The notes below the pieces were generated by a model that saw nothing but the letters and a program-made list of their open reading frames with translations, did no database searches and was not told the DNA's origin. Positions 44,664 through 53,009 of a stretch of 64,000 bases of DNA are shown in pieces (position 1 is the stretch's first letter; every line of letters starts with the position of its first letter). The stretch spans positions 1 to 64,000 of the forward strand of contig NZ_ACJM01000013.1 in assembly GCF_000174415.1 (NCBI RefSeq), written 5' to 3'. Both the position numbers and the translations under genes were made by a program. Origin of the DNA: Dethiobacter alkaliphilus AHT 1. GTDB lineage: Bacteria; Bacillota; Dethiobacteria; Dethiobacterales; Dethiobacteraceae.

Positions 44664-44693
44664 TTTACAGGTAACAATGGTTTTTGTTATAAT
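44664..44693 (+). promoter_or_regulatory. Sigma-A promoter of the isocitrate dehydrogenase gene
   Basis: TTTACA (44664-44669) and a perfect TATAAT (44688-44693) with 18 bp between, about 47 bp upstream of the start codon. It shows that this gene is transcribed separately from the ABC operon. Confidence 0.7.
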
Positions 44694-44740
44694 ATAAGTT
44701 ATATTTGGACAAGCATATATGAAACAAGGAGGATAAACCA

Positions 44741-45739
44741 ATGCACAAAATTACTTTACTCCCCGGAGACGGGATTGGTCCCGATATTACGGCGGCCACC
44801 AAAAAAATTCTTGCCGCCACCGGTGTGGCCATTGAATGGGAAGAACACCTGGCCGGTGAAAGTGCTATCCCGGAGTTTGGTACTCCGCTGCCGGAAACTG
44901 TCCTGGAATCTATCCGGCGTAATAAAATCGCTCTTAAGGGCCCGCTCACCACTCCGGTGGGTTCTGGTTTTCGCAGTATTAACGTAGCGCTGCGCAAAGA
45001 GCTGGACCTGTTTGCCAACCTGCGCCCGGCCCGTACATATCCGGGGATTCGCTCCCGCTATGAAGATATTGATCTGGTAGTGGTCCGGGAAAACACCGAG
45101 GATTTGTATGCCGGCGTCGAACACATGGTGGGTGAAGATGCGGCGGAAAGTATTAAGATTATTACCCGCAAAGGTTGCGAGCGTATTTGCCATTTTGCCT
45201 TTGAGTATGCCCAGAAAAACAACCGCCGTAAAGTTACGGCGGTCCATAAAGCAAATATCATGAAATGTACCGATGGGCTGTTTTTGTCCGTTTTCAACGA
45301 AGTTGCCAAAGACTATCCCGACATTGAGCCTGAAGACCGCATCGTAGACAATATGTGCATGCAGCTTGTGCAAAAGCCTGAGCTCTACGACGTCATGGTA
45401 ATGCCCAACCTCTACGGCGACATTGTTTCCGATTTGTGTGCCGGGCTGGTAGGCGGGCTGGGACTGGCCCCCGGTGCCAACATCGGCAAAGATTATGCCC
45501 TGTTTGAACCGGTACACGGCAGTGCGCCTAAGTATGCGGGACAGGATAAAGTAAATCCCACCGCCCTCATTTTATCTGCGGTTCTAATGCTTCGCTATAT
45601 CAACGAAGAGGAAGCTGCAGACCGGGTGGAAAAAGCTCTGGCCGCCGTTATTAAGGAAGGGAAAACCGTCACCTATGACCTGGGCGGCAGTGCCAAAGGT
45701 ATGGAGATGGCTGAGGCCGTTGTGGCAAAAATGGGTTAG
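44741..45739 (+). CDS. icd: NAD-type isocitrate dehydrogenase (isocitrate/isopropylmalate dehydrogenase family)
   Basis: Oxidative decarboxylation of isocitrate to 2-oxoglutarate. The 332-residue protein has [14 protein letters not shown] at its N-terminus, the substrate helix region [18 protein letters not shown] (Ser and Asn pattern of isocitrate enzymes rather than the isopropylmalate type), [27 protein letters not shown] and [27 protein letters not shown] is the NAD loop. Short homomeric NAD-type enzymes like this occur in Clostridia. A homoisocitrate or tartrate substrate cannot be excluded. Monocistronic: own promoter and a convergent gene one base away. Confidence 0.85.
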   Translation: MHKITLLPGDGIGPDITAATKKILAATGVAIEWEEHLAGESAIPEFGTPLPETVLESIRRNKIALKGPLTTPVGSGFRSINVALRKELDLFANLRPARTYPGIRSRYEDIDLVVVRENTEDLYAGVEHMVGEDAAESIKIITRKGCERICHFAFEYAQKNNRRKVTAVHKANIMKCTDGLFLSVFNEVAKDYPDIEPEDRIVDNMCMQLVQKPELYDVMVMPNLYGDIVSDLCAGLVGGLGLAPGANIGKDYALFEPVHGSAPKYAGQDKVNPTALILSAVLMLRYINEEEAADRVEKALAAVIKEGKTVTYDLGGSAKGMEMAEAVVAKMG

Positions 45740-45740
45740 G

Positions 45741-46055
45741 CTATTGGCCTGACATTTGTTTTTCAGCCATTTCTATCATCCGTTTCACCATATTGCCGCC
45801 GATGCGTCCGCCCATGCGTCCGCCCACGGCTCCACATTTGCCGGAGGATACATCCTGCCAGCCCTGATTCTTGATGTAGGAGTCGATGCCCAGTTCGCCG
45901 GCAATCTCATGTTTATACTTTTCCAAGGCAGATTCCAGCGTCATTCCCGGGCTTCCGTCCAGGATGCCCAGCTCGCCGGCAATCTCCATTTTGAACTTTT
46001 CAAGCGCCTGTTCCGCACCTGGAACCAGGCGCTTTCTGTTTTTCTTCCTTGGCAT
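45741..46055 (-). CDS. Alpha/beta-type small acid-soluble spore protein with duplicated N-terminal motif
   Basis: A 104-residue spore DNA-protecting protein. A family core, ALEKFKMEIAGELGI (residues 17-31), is repeated as ALEKYKHEIAGELGI (43-57). Each copy contains the EIAGELG germination-protease cleavage motif. The C-terminal half has the usual Gly-rich DNA-binding part (GGRMGGRIGGNMVKRMIEMAE). ATG 46055 lies behind AAGGAGGTG. Normal family members of about 60-75 residues have one such motif, so this is a longer variant. Expression is expected in the forespore under sigma G. Confidence 0.88.
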   Translation of the reverse strand: MPRKKNRKRLVPGAEQALEKFKMEIAGELGILDGSPGMTLESALEKYKHEIAGELGIDSYIKNQGWQDVSSGKCGAVGGRMGGRIGGNMVKRMIEMAEKQMSGQ

Positions 46056-46195
46056 TTTTTTTACACCTCCTTTAAATCTAGTTTTTACCGTAGAACAACG
46101 TATATCCAAGACAAAATTGGCTAGAGCTGAGAAATGCTTGCAACATAATTTATAACTGTGCTTGGCAAACTAATAAAAAATGTGGAGTGATTAAA

Positions 46196-46522
46196 GTGGT
46201 AGCCAAATCAATATACGCGTTTTTTAATGACGATGAAGATGCCAGGCAAGCCATGCACGAGTTGCGTAACCGGGGGTATATTTCCTCCATCCAAAAAGCG
46301 GATCAGGGCTCACCCAATCCTGATATGAGTGTCTCTTCATTAATGGTTGGTTTTTTACCTAACATGACCCGTGCCCTGTTTCAGTCCCGCTACACAGACA
46401 GGGAAGGAGTATATCTGTTTGTGGGCCTAAATGAACACCAGGGCGAGGTGGAAGTTTATGATGTAATTGAGCAATTTGACGGCGAACTCCTGGAGCAAAA
46501 TGAACCCCCTAAAAATCCATGA
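46196..46522 (+). CDS. Small stress-type protein, paralogue A (YflT/GsiB-like fold suspected)
   Basis: A 108-residue soluble protein from GTG 46196 (GTGGAGTGA upstream). It begins with strand AKSIYAFF, then helix DDEDARQAMHELRNRGY and strand ISSIQKAD, followed by the block DMSVSSLMVGFLPNMTRALF and an acidic C-terminus. The opening resembles the ferredoxin-like 'AVGVY-x-A-x-L--GY' domain of general stress proteins of the YflT type, but the similarity is faint. The gene at 46695 is a clear paralogue sharing the SVSSLMVGFLP block. Function unknown. Confidence 0.6.
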   Translation: MVAKSIYAFFNDDEDARQAMHELRNRGYISSIQKADQGSPNPDMSVSSLMVGFLPNMTRALFQSRYTDREGVYLFVGLNEHQGEVEVYDVIEQFDGELLEQNEPPKNP

Positions 46523-46555
46523 TGAGACTCCGGGGACGGTTCTCAAAGTCTCAAA
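46523..46555 (+). repeat. GGGGACGGTTCTC-type palindromic repeat
   Basis: TGAGACT (46523-46529) and AGTCTCA (46547-46553) bracket GGGGACGGTTCTC. The layout resembles the TGGGACA/GGGGACAGGT repeats at 11.1-11.8 kb with different outer bases. Inverted match ACGGTTCTCA / TGAGAACCGT links it to the terminator at 46583. Confidence 0.6.
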
Positions 46556-46582
46556 ACAAACTAGATATTGTGGTGCAATGAG

Positions 46583-46615
46583 AAAATGAGAACCGTTTCA
46601 GGTTCTCATTTTTTG
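46583..46615 (+). terminator. Terminator between the paralogous small genes
   Basis: A 12-bp perfect stem AAAATGAGAACC / GGTTCTCATTTT with a 6-nt loop and T tail. Confidence 0.88.
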
Positions 46616-46694
46616 ATTTTTAAGATGGGCTTAATATTATTTGCCGGCGAATATGTTAGACTTAAAAAAACTGCAGAAGGGAGAGGAGAAAATA

Positions 46695-46994
46695 GTGGAC
46701 AAAGCTGTATTTGCATTTTTTGACAAGGAAGATAAGGCAGATAAGGCAATGCACCAACTACGGGATAAAGGTTACGTTGCTTCGGTGCAAAAGGTAGATA
46801 ATGACCTGCCGGACCGGGATCTGAGTGTATCCTCATTGATGGTGGGTTTTCTGCCGGACTTGTCCAGCGCTCTGTTTGAAACCAGGCCCGGCCCCGGCGC
46901 CTATTTGCTTGTTGGTGTGGACAAGCAGCATGATCAGTCCCAGGCACAGAAGATTATTGAAGAGTTTGAGGGTGAAGTGCTGAAACAAAAATAA
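46695..46994 (+). CDS. Small stress-type protein, paralogue B
   Basis: A 99-residue protein from GTG 46695, preceded by GGGAGAGGAG. Its layout matches the previous gene: AVFAFFDKEDKADKAMHQLRDKGYVASVQKV, then LSVSSLMVGFLPDLSSALFE, an aliphatic strand AYLLVGVD and an acidic tail. The two look like a tandem duplication that has diverged, separated by a repeat and a terminator, so they are not co-transcribed from one unit. Function unknown. A role in stress response is only a guess from the fold-like similarity. Confidence 0.6.
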   Translation: MDKAVFAFFDKEDKADKAMHQLRDKGYVASVQKVDNDLPDRDLSVSSLMVGFLPDLSSALFETRPGPGAYLLVGVDKQHDQSQAQKIIEEFEGEVLKQK

Positions 46995-47017
46995 AAAGGC
47001 TCAACAGAGCCTTTTTT
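46993..47017. terminator. Bidirectional terminator between convergent genes
   Basis: AAAAAGGCTC and GAGCCTTTTT with an AACA loop. It serves the plus-strand small gene and the minus-strand deacetylase gene. Confidence 0.85.
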
Positions 47018-47030
47018 TACTTCCCAGGGA

Positions 47031-48086
47031 TCAGTCTGGTTGATAAGTGCGTATGGCACGGTCACCCAGGCTTTTCTCGTTGATATTTTCTTCTAAATGG
47101 CGGGGTACGGTGACTTTGTCCGGGTTGCCGTCGCTGATGTAGCGGGCCTGAGTGTTGTTCTCAAAGTATTCAAGCCAGCGGGGCAGCTCGGTACCGTCGG
47201 CCCGCACCCGGGGCAGACGCAGGGGATTAAACTTTTCCGAGAACGGGGAAGGTGCGGGGTTGGCACCAACCAGCAAAATGGCGTCGTTTTTATATGTGAT
47301 ATCCTCCCAGGTCCCTTCGGTCAGCAGGCTGTCATCTTCCGGCAGTGCGCCGTAGGGCAGGGCCAGTGTGTTTACTTCATAGCCGGGCAGATAGCTTTGG
47401 GTGGCGCGGACATGACGGGCCAGCGCTTCGGTCACTTCCTGCGGGGAAATATTGCGCAGGTTTTCATGCCCATAAGTGTGGTTGCCTATTTCAAACCCCC
47501 ATTCCACCAGCATCTCAAGTTTAGTTTGAATATGAGCCTGCTGTCGAAACGGCACCGGATAATAAATGTAAAAGGTACCCGCCGGGTTAAAATCATCATA
47601 TTTCTCAGCCATTTCCAGAATTATGGCCACGGCACTGTCTGGATCCAGGGTGGGTTGGTCTCCGTCTTCCAGGAACCTGAACTGCCCCGCCGTGCCGTCG
47701 TCAAAGGTTAGTATAAACGGGGTGGTTCCCGCAGGGATGTCGATATGGCCGGCCAGATAGTCATTTAAGTTTACGGGGCGGTATCCTTTGTCATACAGGG
47801 TTTTTAGGTCCTGACGAAAGTTTTCTGTGGTGCGGCGCCAGGTTGATTCGGTGCCGCCGATTTCATGGTACATTAAGACCATTACCTGGCCTGCCTCATT
47901 GGGGCGGACGGCCTGAAAATCCAGTTCTTCCTGCGGCTCTTCCGGCTCTTCCGGTTTAGCATCTTGCTGATAATTCTCCTGGGGATCGTCTGGCAATTCT
48001 TGGTTTTCCCCCTGCTCCGGCAGGCCGGTAGTTTGCTGGCAGCCCACAAGAAATATCAGGCCAAGAATCAGGATAAGTTTCTTCAA
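47031..48086 (-). CDS. Polysaccharide deacetylase family lipoprotein
   Basis: A 351-residue exported NodB-type deacetylase. The signal peptide ends in FLVGC with lipidated Cys16. An acidic Pro-Glu-rich linker (about 20-60) leads to the catalytic domain. The NodB motifs are visible: TFDDG (about residue 126), the H-x3-H site HTYGH, and YGALPE-like and RADG regions downstream. VLMYHEIGG near residue 70 is typical of YheN/PgaB-like members. The substrate (peptidoglycan or a surface polysaccharide) cannot be deduced. TTG 48086 follows GTGAGGTG. Confidence 0.88.
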   Translation of the reverse strand: MKKLILILGLIFLVGCQQTTGLPEQGENQELPDDPQENYQQDAKPEEPEEPQEELDFQAVRPNEAGQVMVLMYHEIGGTESTWRRTTENFRQDLKTLYDKGYRPVNLNDYLAGHIDIPAGTTPFILTFDDGTAGQFRFLEDGDQPTLDPDSAVAIILEMAEKYDDFNPAGTFYIYYPVPFRQQAHIQTKLEMLVEWGFEIGNHTYGHENLRNISPQEVTEALARHVRATQSYLPGYEVNTLALPYGALPEDDSLLTEGTWEDITYKNDAILLVGANPAPSPFSEKFNPLRLPRVRADGTELPRWLEYFENNTQARYISDGNPDKVTVPRHLEENINEKSLGDRAIRTYQPD

Positions 48087-48172
48087 TGTTTTTCACCTCA
48101 CTTTAACAGTACCGCATAAGTCATGCAGAGGTCAATCTGAAATTGATGTGTGGGAATATATAGCAGTATATT

Positions 48173-48201
48173 TTGAAGATTTAATATCGTTGTGTTATAC
48201 T
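48173..48201 (+). promoter_or_regulatory. Sigma-A promoter of the aminomutase gene
   Basis: TTGAAG (48173-48178) and TATACT (48196-48201) with 17 bp between, about 55 bp before the start codon. Confidence 0.6.
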
Positions 48202-48255
48202 GAAAAAGATAGTCTTTTACATAAGTATCCTTGATTAAAATGGAGGAGTGAGAAT

Positions 48256-49506
48256 ATGTCTGATAAAGATTGTCTGCAAGATGAACAAAAACGGGCCATG
48301 GCCAATGAGCGGGCTGCGGAGCTTAAAGGACGCATTGATGCCTATTTGGAAGCCAGACCTCAAATCTCTGATGGTATGACGCAGTGGGAGGAAATCCAAA
48401 AGCGTCAGAAAAAGATAAAAGCACACCTCAACGCCAGCGACGATGACTGGAATGACTGGCACTGGCAGGTCAGAAGCCGTATTAACAAGGTGGAGGATCT
48501 GATTGAACTGTTGGAGTTAAATGAAGAGGAAGCGGCGGAGGTAAGAAAAGTCGGTGAAAAAAACCGTTGGGCCACCACCCCGTATTACCTCAGCCTGATG
48601 AACCCCGATGATCCCAACTGTCCGGTGCGCCGCCAGGCTATTCCTGCCACCGAAGAATTATTAAATCCGGTGGGCAAAGACGACCCCATGGGTGAACAGT
48701 ATACTTCGCCGGCTCCTGCCATTACCCGGCGCTATCCGGACCGACTGATTATTAACGTAACCAACCAGTGCGGCATGTACTGCCGTCATTGTCAGCGCCG
48801 CCGCAATATTGGTGAAGTGGACCGCATGACGGCGCGGGAAGATTTGCAGGCTGCTCTGGATTATGTGCGCAATCATCCTGAAATCCGGGATGTGCTGCTT
48901 ACCGGCGGAGACGCTTTAATGCTTAATGAAGAGATTATTGACTGGCTTTTGACCGAATTGGATAATATTCCCCACGTGGAAATCAAGAGACTGGGTTCCC
49001 GTACACTGGTGACCATGCCCATGCGGGTCACCGATGAATTGTGTGCTGTCTTGGAAAAACATTCACCGGTGTATATTAATACCCATTTTAATAATCCTGC
49101 CGAAGTGACTCCTGCGGTGGCAGAAGCCACACGCAAACTGACCAGGGCCGGTGTTTCCCTGGGCAATCAGGCAGTACTTCTGGCCGGTGTCAATGATGAC
49201 CCCCATGTTATGAAAAAGCTGAATCATATGCTGCTGCAGGTAATGATTCGCCCCTACTACATTTTCCATGCCAAAGCCGTTACCGGAACCGCTCATTTCC
49301 GCACCCGGGTTGAAGTGGGTATTGAAATTATGGAACATTTGCGCGGACAGACTTCCGGCATGGCCATTCCCACCTTTATTGTTAATGCTCCGGAAGGTTA
49401 CGGTAAAACACCGATGCTGCCGGAATACCTTATTTCTTCCGGCCGTGACAAAATCTTTATCCGTACCTGGGAAAACCGTGTATTTGAGTATGACAACAGA
49501 GAATAA
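48256..49506 (+). CDS. eam: Glutamate 2,3-aminomutase (radical SAM, PLP-dependent)
   Basis: Converts L-glutamate to beta-glutamate, a compatible solute. The 416-residue protein is of the KamA family: radical SAM cysteines C172, C176, C179 (CGMYCRHC), LTGGDAL, PLP-binding Lys384 in GYGKTP. In lysine 2,3-aminomutase two Asp (293 and 330, spaced 37) bind the substrate amine. Here the equivalent positions are Lys340 and Asn377, also spaced 37, as in glutamate 2,3-aminomutase. ATG 48256 follows TGGAGGAGTG. It has its own promoter and terminator. Confidence 0.88.
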   Translation: MSDKDCLQDEQKRAMANERAAELKGRIDAYLEARPQISDGMTQWEEIQKRQKKIKAHLNASDDDWNDWHWQVRSRINKVEDLIELLELNEEEAAEVRKVGEKNRWATTPYYLSLMNPDDPNCPVRRQAIPATEELLNPVGKDDPMGEQYTSPAPAITRRYPDRLIINVTNQCGMYCRHCQRRRNIGEVDRMTAREDLQAALDYVRNHPEIRDVLLTGGDALMLNEEIIDWLLTELDNIPHVEIKRLGSRTLVTMPMRVTDELCAVLEKHSPVYINTHFNNPAEVTPAVAEATRKLTRAGVSLGNQAVLLAGVNDDPHVMKKLNHMLLQVMIRPYYIFHAKAVTGTAHFRTRVEVGIEIMEHLRGQTSGMAIPTFIVNAPEGYGKTPMLPEYLISSGRDKIFIRTWENRVFEYDNRE

Positions 49507-49511
49507 GATTA

Positions 49512-49542
49512 AAAACTGCCGGAGCTAATCCGGTAGTTTTTT
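49512..49542 (+). terminator. Terminator after the aminomutase gene
   Basis: ACTGCCGGA / TCCGGTAGT (one G-T pair) with a 5-nt loop, flanked by A and T runs. Confidence 0.85.
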
Positions 49543-49553
49543 GTACTACCGGA

Positions 49554-49592
49554 AATTATAACGCTTCGCAGTTTGCGAAGCTGCTTAGGTAA
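49554..49592 (+). repeat. 39-bp palindromic repeat, copy 1
   Basis: An inverted repeat GCTTCGC-AGTTT-GCGAAGC within AATTATAAC...TGCTTAGGTAA. A near-identical copy lies at 59768-59807. Confidence 0.75.
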
Positions 49593-49607
49593 CCCGTTTT
49601 AATATAC

Positions 49608-49634
49608 ACGCGTAGAGGGAACTGAATAAGCATG
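49608..49634 (+). repeat. Dispersed short repeat, copy 2
   Basis: ACGCG-n-GAGGGAACTGAATA-AGCATG, the same unit as at 24799-24826, 86 bp before the dprA start. Confidence 0.55.
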
Positions 49635-49719
49635 CTATTTTTTGTTGTCGCAATATCTGCATAAGAAGGAATCATCCGCCATTCGTAGAATGATATGGAA
49701 AGTGCCGGAGGTGAGGGTT

Positions 49720-50793
49720 ATGCGGGATTTACCTTTCTGGGTTGCGCTGAGCAAGGTGTCGACACTGGGGGCAAGACGAATTCTGCGGCTCATCGCATAT
49801 TTTGGTACTGCTGAGAAAGCTTTTTTGGCATCAATGGATGATTTACTGGCTGCGGGCTTGCCGGTGAAGGCGGCTCGGGCTCTTTGTGATGAACGTGAAG
49901 GGCTGGATCCGCACCGGGTGGCAGAAGAGGTGCATGGGTCCGGGTTTGGCGTTTTGACATTGGCCTGTGCCGGATACCCGCTGCTGTTGGCGGAGATTTA
50001 TGATCCGCCTGCCGTTTTATATTACCGGGGAGACATTGACGTGTTGTCCACCCCCTGTGTGGCCATGGTGGGTTCCAGAAAAGCCACTGAGTACGGAAAG
50101 AATGCTGCGCTGAAGCTGGCGGGGCAGCTTGCCGCCGCCGGGATTACGGTGGTCAGCGGTATGGCCCGCGGTATAGATACCTGGGCACACGCCGGTGCCC
50201 TGGGTGCAGGCGGCCCCACCATTGCAGTTCTGGGATGCGGCCCCGATGTCTGCTATCCACCGGAAAACCTTAAGCTAAGGGAGAAAATAGTCTCCGGTGG
50301 TATAATACTTAGCGAATTTCCGCCGGGAACTCAGCCTAAACCGGGCCATTTTCCTTTGCGAAACCGTATTATCAGCGGCCTGTCCCGGGCCACGGTGGTG
50401 GTGGAGGCCGCGGAAAAAAGCGGTGCGTTAATTACTGCCGATTGTGCCCTGGAGCACGGCCGGGAGGTTTTTGCGGTGCCCGGCAACGTAAACAGCCCTT
50501 ATAGCCGGGGGTGCCACCGTTTGCTAAAAGAAGGAGCAGCCATGGCCGAAAAGGCTGCCGATATACTGGCGGCACTTGGTATGTCAGAGCAGGAAACTGC
50601 CGCAACAAAAGCGGTGCAACTGTCTGATACCCAGGCCTCCGTATTGGAGACGCTGCAGTATGAACCGGCGCATTTTGATGAAATAGCAGACCGGTGCGGC
50701 CTGCCTGCACCGCAGTTAGCCGCCACATTGGTTGAGCTGGAACTGGCCGGTCTTTTGCGGAAATTGCCGGGAAACTTTTTTTTGCGTGTATAG
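49720..50793 (+). CDS. dprA: DNA-processing protein DprA (Smf)
   Basis: Binds incoming single-stranded DNA and loads RecA during transformation. The 357-residue protein has an N-terminal SAM/HhH-like domain (SKVSTLGARRILRLIAYFG), the central Rossmann-like DprA fold with VGSRKATEYGK, SGMARGIDTWAHAGAL, VLGCGPDVCYPPEN, RNRIISGLSRATVVVEA and GREVFAVPGN, and a C-terminal winged-helix (DIII) domain. ATG 49720 is behind CCGGAGGTGAGGG. It stands upstream of topA, the usual order. Confidence 0.95.
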   Translation: MRDLPFWVALSKVSTLGARRILRLIAYFGTAEKAFLASMDDLLAAGLPVKAARALCDEREGLDPHRVAEEVHGSGFGVLTLACAGYPLLLAEIYDPPAVLYYRGDIDVLSTPCVAMVGSRKATEYGKNAALKLAGQLAAAGITVVSGMARGIDTWAHAGALGAGGPTIAVLGCGPDVCYPPENLKLREKIVSGGIILSEFPPGTQPKPGHFPLRNRIISGLSRATVVVEAAEKSGALITADCALEHGREVFAVPGNVNSPYSRGCHRLLKEGAAMAEKAADILAALGMSEQETAATKAVQLSDTQASVLETLQYEPAHFDEIADRCGLPAPQLAATLVELELAGLLRKLPGNFFLRV

Positions 50794-50864
50794 TCTGCCA
50801 ACTTTTGGTGTAAGTAGTATTAGTAATAATCTATTGTTGTACAGAGATAAACTGGGGGTGCCGT

Positions 50865-53009
50865 ATGTCAGATTACCTGGTGGTGGTGGAGTCACCGACC
50901 AAAGCTAAAACCATTAAAAAATACTTGGGTAAGAGGTATAAAGTGGTGGCTTCCATGGGCCATGTCATTGATTTGCCCAAGAGTCAGTTTGCCATTGACA
51001 TTGAAAATGACTTCACACCTAAATATATTACTATTCGTGGCAAGGGAGATGTGCTTAAAGAATTAAAAAGTGCTGCCAAGTCGGCAAAAAAGGTTTTTCT
51101 CGCCGCTGACCCCGACCGCGAAGGGGAGGCCATTTGTTGGCATCTGTCCCATGCTCTAAAGATTGAGGAAGATGCGCCCTGTCGTGTGGAGTTTAATGAG
51201 ATTACGGAAAAAGCAGTTAAAGAGGCGTTTAAAAAACCGCGCCTCGTTGACAAATACCGGGTGGATGCCCAGCAGGCGCGCCGGGTCTTGGACCGTTTGG
51301 TGGGGTATAAAATTTCCCCGCTGTTGTGGAAAAAGGTTAAAAAAGGCCTTTCCGCCGGCCGTGTGCAGTCGGTGGCGCTCCGCCTGATTGTGGAGAGGGA
51401 AGATGAGATAGAGCGCTTTGTGCCGGAAGAGTACTGGTCCTTGGAGGCCGATCTGCAGAATAAGGATAAGTCTCCCTTTAAGGCTCGTTATACCGGCAAA
51501 GAGGGAAAGAAGCATGTCCCTTCCACTAAGGAAGAAGTGGATGAATTGCTCTCCGGCTTAAAAGACCGGGCTTTTACCGTGGAAGATGTGCGTAAAAAAG
51601 AACGGCGTCGCCGTCCTTCACCCCCTTTTACCACCAGCAGCCTGCAGCAGGAAGCTTCCAGAAAACTGGGCTTTACCACCCGCAAGACCATGATGTTGGC
51701 TCAGCAGCTTTATGAAGGCCTTAAGCTGGGCAAAGAAGTGGTGGGTCTTATTACCTATATCCGGACCGATGCCACCCGGGTAGCCCCGTCTGCCCAGGAT
51801 GAAGCGCGTCAGTATATTACCGAGAAGTATGGCAAGCCATATTTGCCGTCCAAGCCCCCGGTATATACTTCAAAAAAAGGTGCTCAGGAAGCCCATGAAG
51901 CAATTCGCCCCACCGCTGTGGAGCATAGCCCGGAAAAGATCAAGGAATCCCTGTCCCGGGACCAGTTGCGCCTTTATCGCCTTATCTGGGATCGGTTTGT
52001 GGCCAGCCAGATGAGCCCCGCCGTATATGATACGGTGGCGGTGGACATTGCTGCCGGCCCCTATAATTTTCGAGCCAACGGTTCACAAATAAAATTCGAC
52101 GGTTTTATGAAACTATATATTGAAGGCAAAGATGAAGAAGAAAAAGAAGAAGGTGGCCTTTTGCCGGAATTGGCCAAGGGAGAAGAGCTAACCCTGTTAG
52201 AGCTTGAGCCCGAGCAGCACTTTACCCAGCCGCCTCCCCGTTTCAGCGAGGCCATGTTGGTTAAAACGCTGGAGGAAAAGGGTATTGGCCGTCCCAGCAC
52301 GTATGCGCCTATTATCGGCACGCTGCAAACCCGTGGATATGTGACCCGGGAAAAGAAAGTTTTTTATGCCACCGAATTGGGTCGCGTGGTTTTGGAGCAG
52401 TTGCTGGAGTTTTTCCCCGACATCCTGGATGCACAATTTACAGCTCAGATGGAAGAAAAACTGGATATTATTGCCGAGGGTAAACTGGACTGGGTTGATG
52501 TGATTCGGGATTTCTACCAAGACTTTGCTAAAAGCCTGAAAGTTGCGGAAGAACATATGGAAACGGTGGTTATCACCCCGGAAGAAAGCGATGAAGAATG
52601 CCCGAAATGCGGCCGTACCCTGGTTTATAAAATGGGACGGTACGGTAAGTTTCTGGCCTGCCCAGGTTTTCCCGATTGCCGTTTTGCCAAACCCATTATT
52701 AAAGAGTTGGATGTTCCCTGTCCAACCTGCAACAAACCGCTGGTGGAGCGTAAAACCAAACGGGGGCGCATCTTCTATGGTTGCAGCGGCTATCCTGAAT
52801 GTGAGTTTACCACCTGGGATGTGCCGCAAAAAGATAAGTGTCCCCGCTGTGGCTACCTCACGGTGCTTAAAGGAAAAACACTGCAGTGCGCCGATAAGGA
52901 ATGTGGCGAAATCTTAAGCGGCCCCCCGCCTAAAGAAAAGAAACAAGGCAAAAAAGGTACAGCCAAAACGACTAAAAAAGAAAAAGTCAGGAGTGGAAAA
53001 CGTGGCTGA
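50865..53009 (+). CDS. topA: DNA topoisomerase I
   Basis: Relaxes negative supercoils (type IA). Of 714 residues, the Toprim domain carries the early [15 protein letters not shown] and the metal site [14 protein letters not shown]. The catalytic Tyr is Tyr298 in TYIRTDATR. Three C-terminal zinc ribbons follow: [43 protein letters not shown] and [17 protein letters not shown] with CADKEC. A Lys-rich tail ends the protein. ATG 50865 follows GGGGGTG. It overlaps the trmFO start. Confidence 0.96.
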   Translation: MSDYLVVVESPTKAKTIKKYLGKRYKVVASMGHVIDLPKSQFAIDIENDFTPKYITIRGKGDVLKELKSAAKSAKKVFLAADPDREGEAICWHLSHALKIEEDAPCRVEFNEITEKAVKEAFKKPRLVDKYRVDAQQARRVLDRLVGYKISPLLWKKVKKGLSAGRVQSVALRLIVEREDEIERFVPEEYWSLEADLQNKDKSPFKARYTGKEGKKHVPSTKEEVDELLSGLKDRAFTVEDVRKKERRRRPSPPFTTSSLQQEASRKLGFTTRKTMMLAQQLYEGLKLGKEVVGLITYIRTDATRVAPSAQDEARQYITEKYGKPYLPSKPPVYTSKKGAQEAHEAIRPTAVEHSPEKIKESLSRDQLRLYRLIWDRFVASQMSPAVYDTVAVDIAAGPYNFRANGSQIKFDGFMKLYIEGKDEEEKEEGGLLPELAKGEELTLLELEPEQHFTQPPPRFSEAMLVKTLEEKGIGRPSTYAPIIGTLQTRGYVTREKKVFYATELGRVVLEQLLEFFPDILDAQFTAQMEEKLDIIAEGKLDWVDVIRDFYQDFAKSLKVAEEHMETVVITPEESDEECPKCGRTLVYKMGRYGKFLACPGFPDCRFAKPIIKELDVPCPTCNKPLVERKTKRGRIFYGCSGYPECEFTTWDVPQKDKCPRCGYLTVLKGKTLQCADKECGEILSGPPPKEKKQGKKGTAKTTKKEKVRSGKRG

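Noticed and set aside
44756-45517. 253-codon open frame opposite the isocitrate dehydrogenase gene
   Set aside because: It is antisense to a strongly conserved enzyme. It has no ribosome binding site and no recognisable domain.
44741-45739. 3-isopropylmalate dehydrogenase (leuB)
   Set aside because: No leu genes are adjacent, and the [18 protein letters not shown] region fits the isocitrate-type substrate helix rather than the leuB form.
48256-49506. Lysine 2,3-aminomutase as the function
   Set aside because: The two substrate-binding aspartates are replaced by Lys and Asn at the same spacing, which fits glutamate instead.
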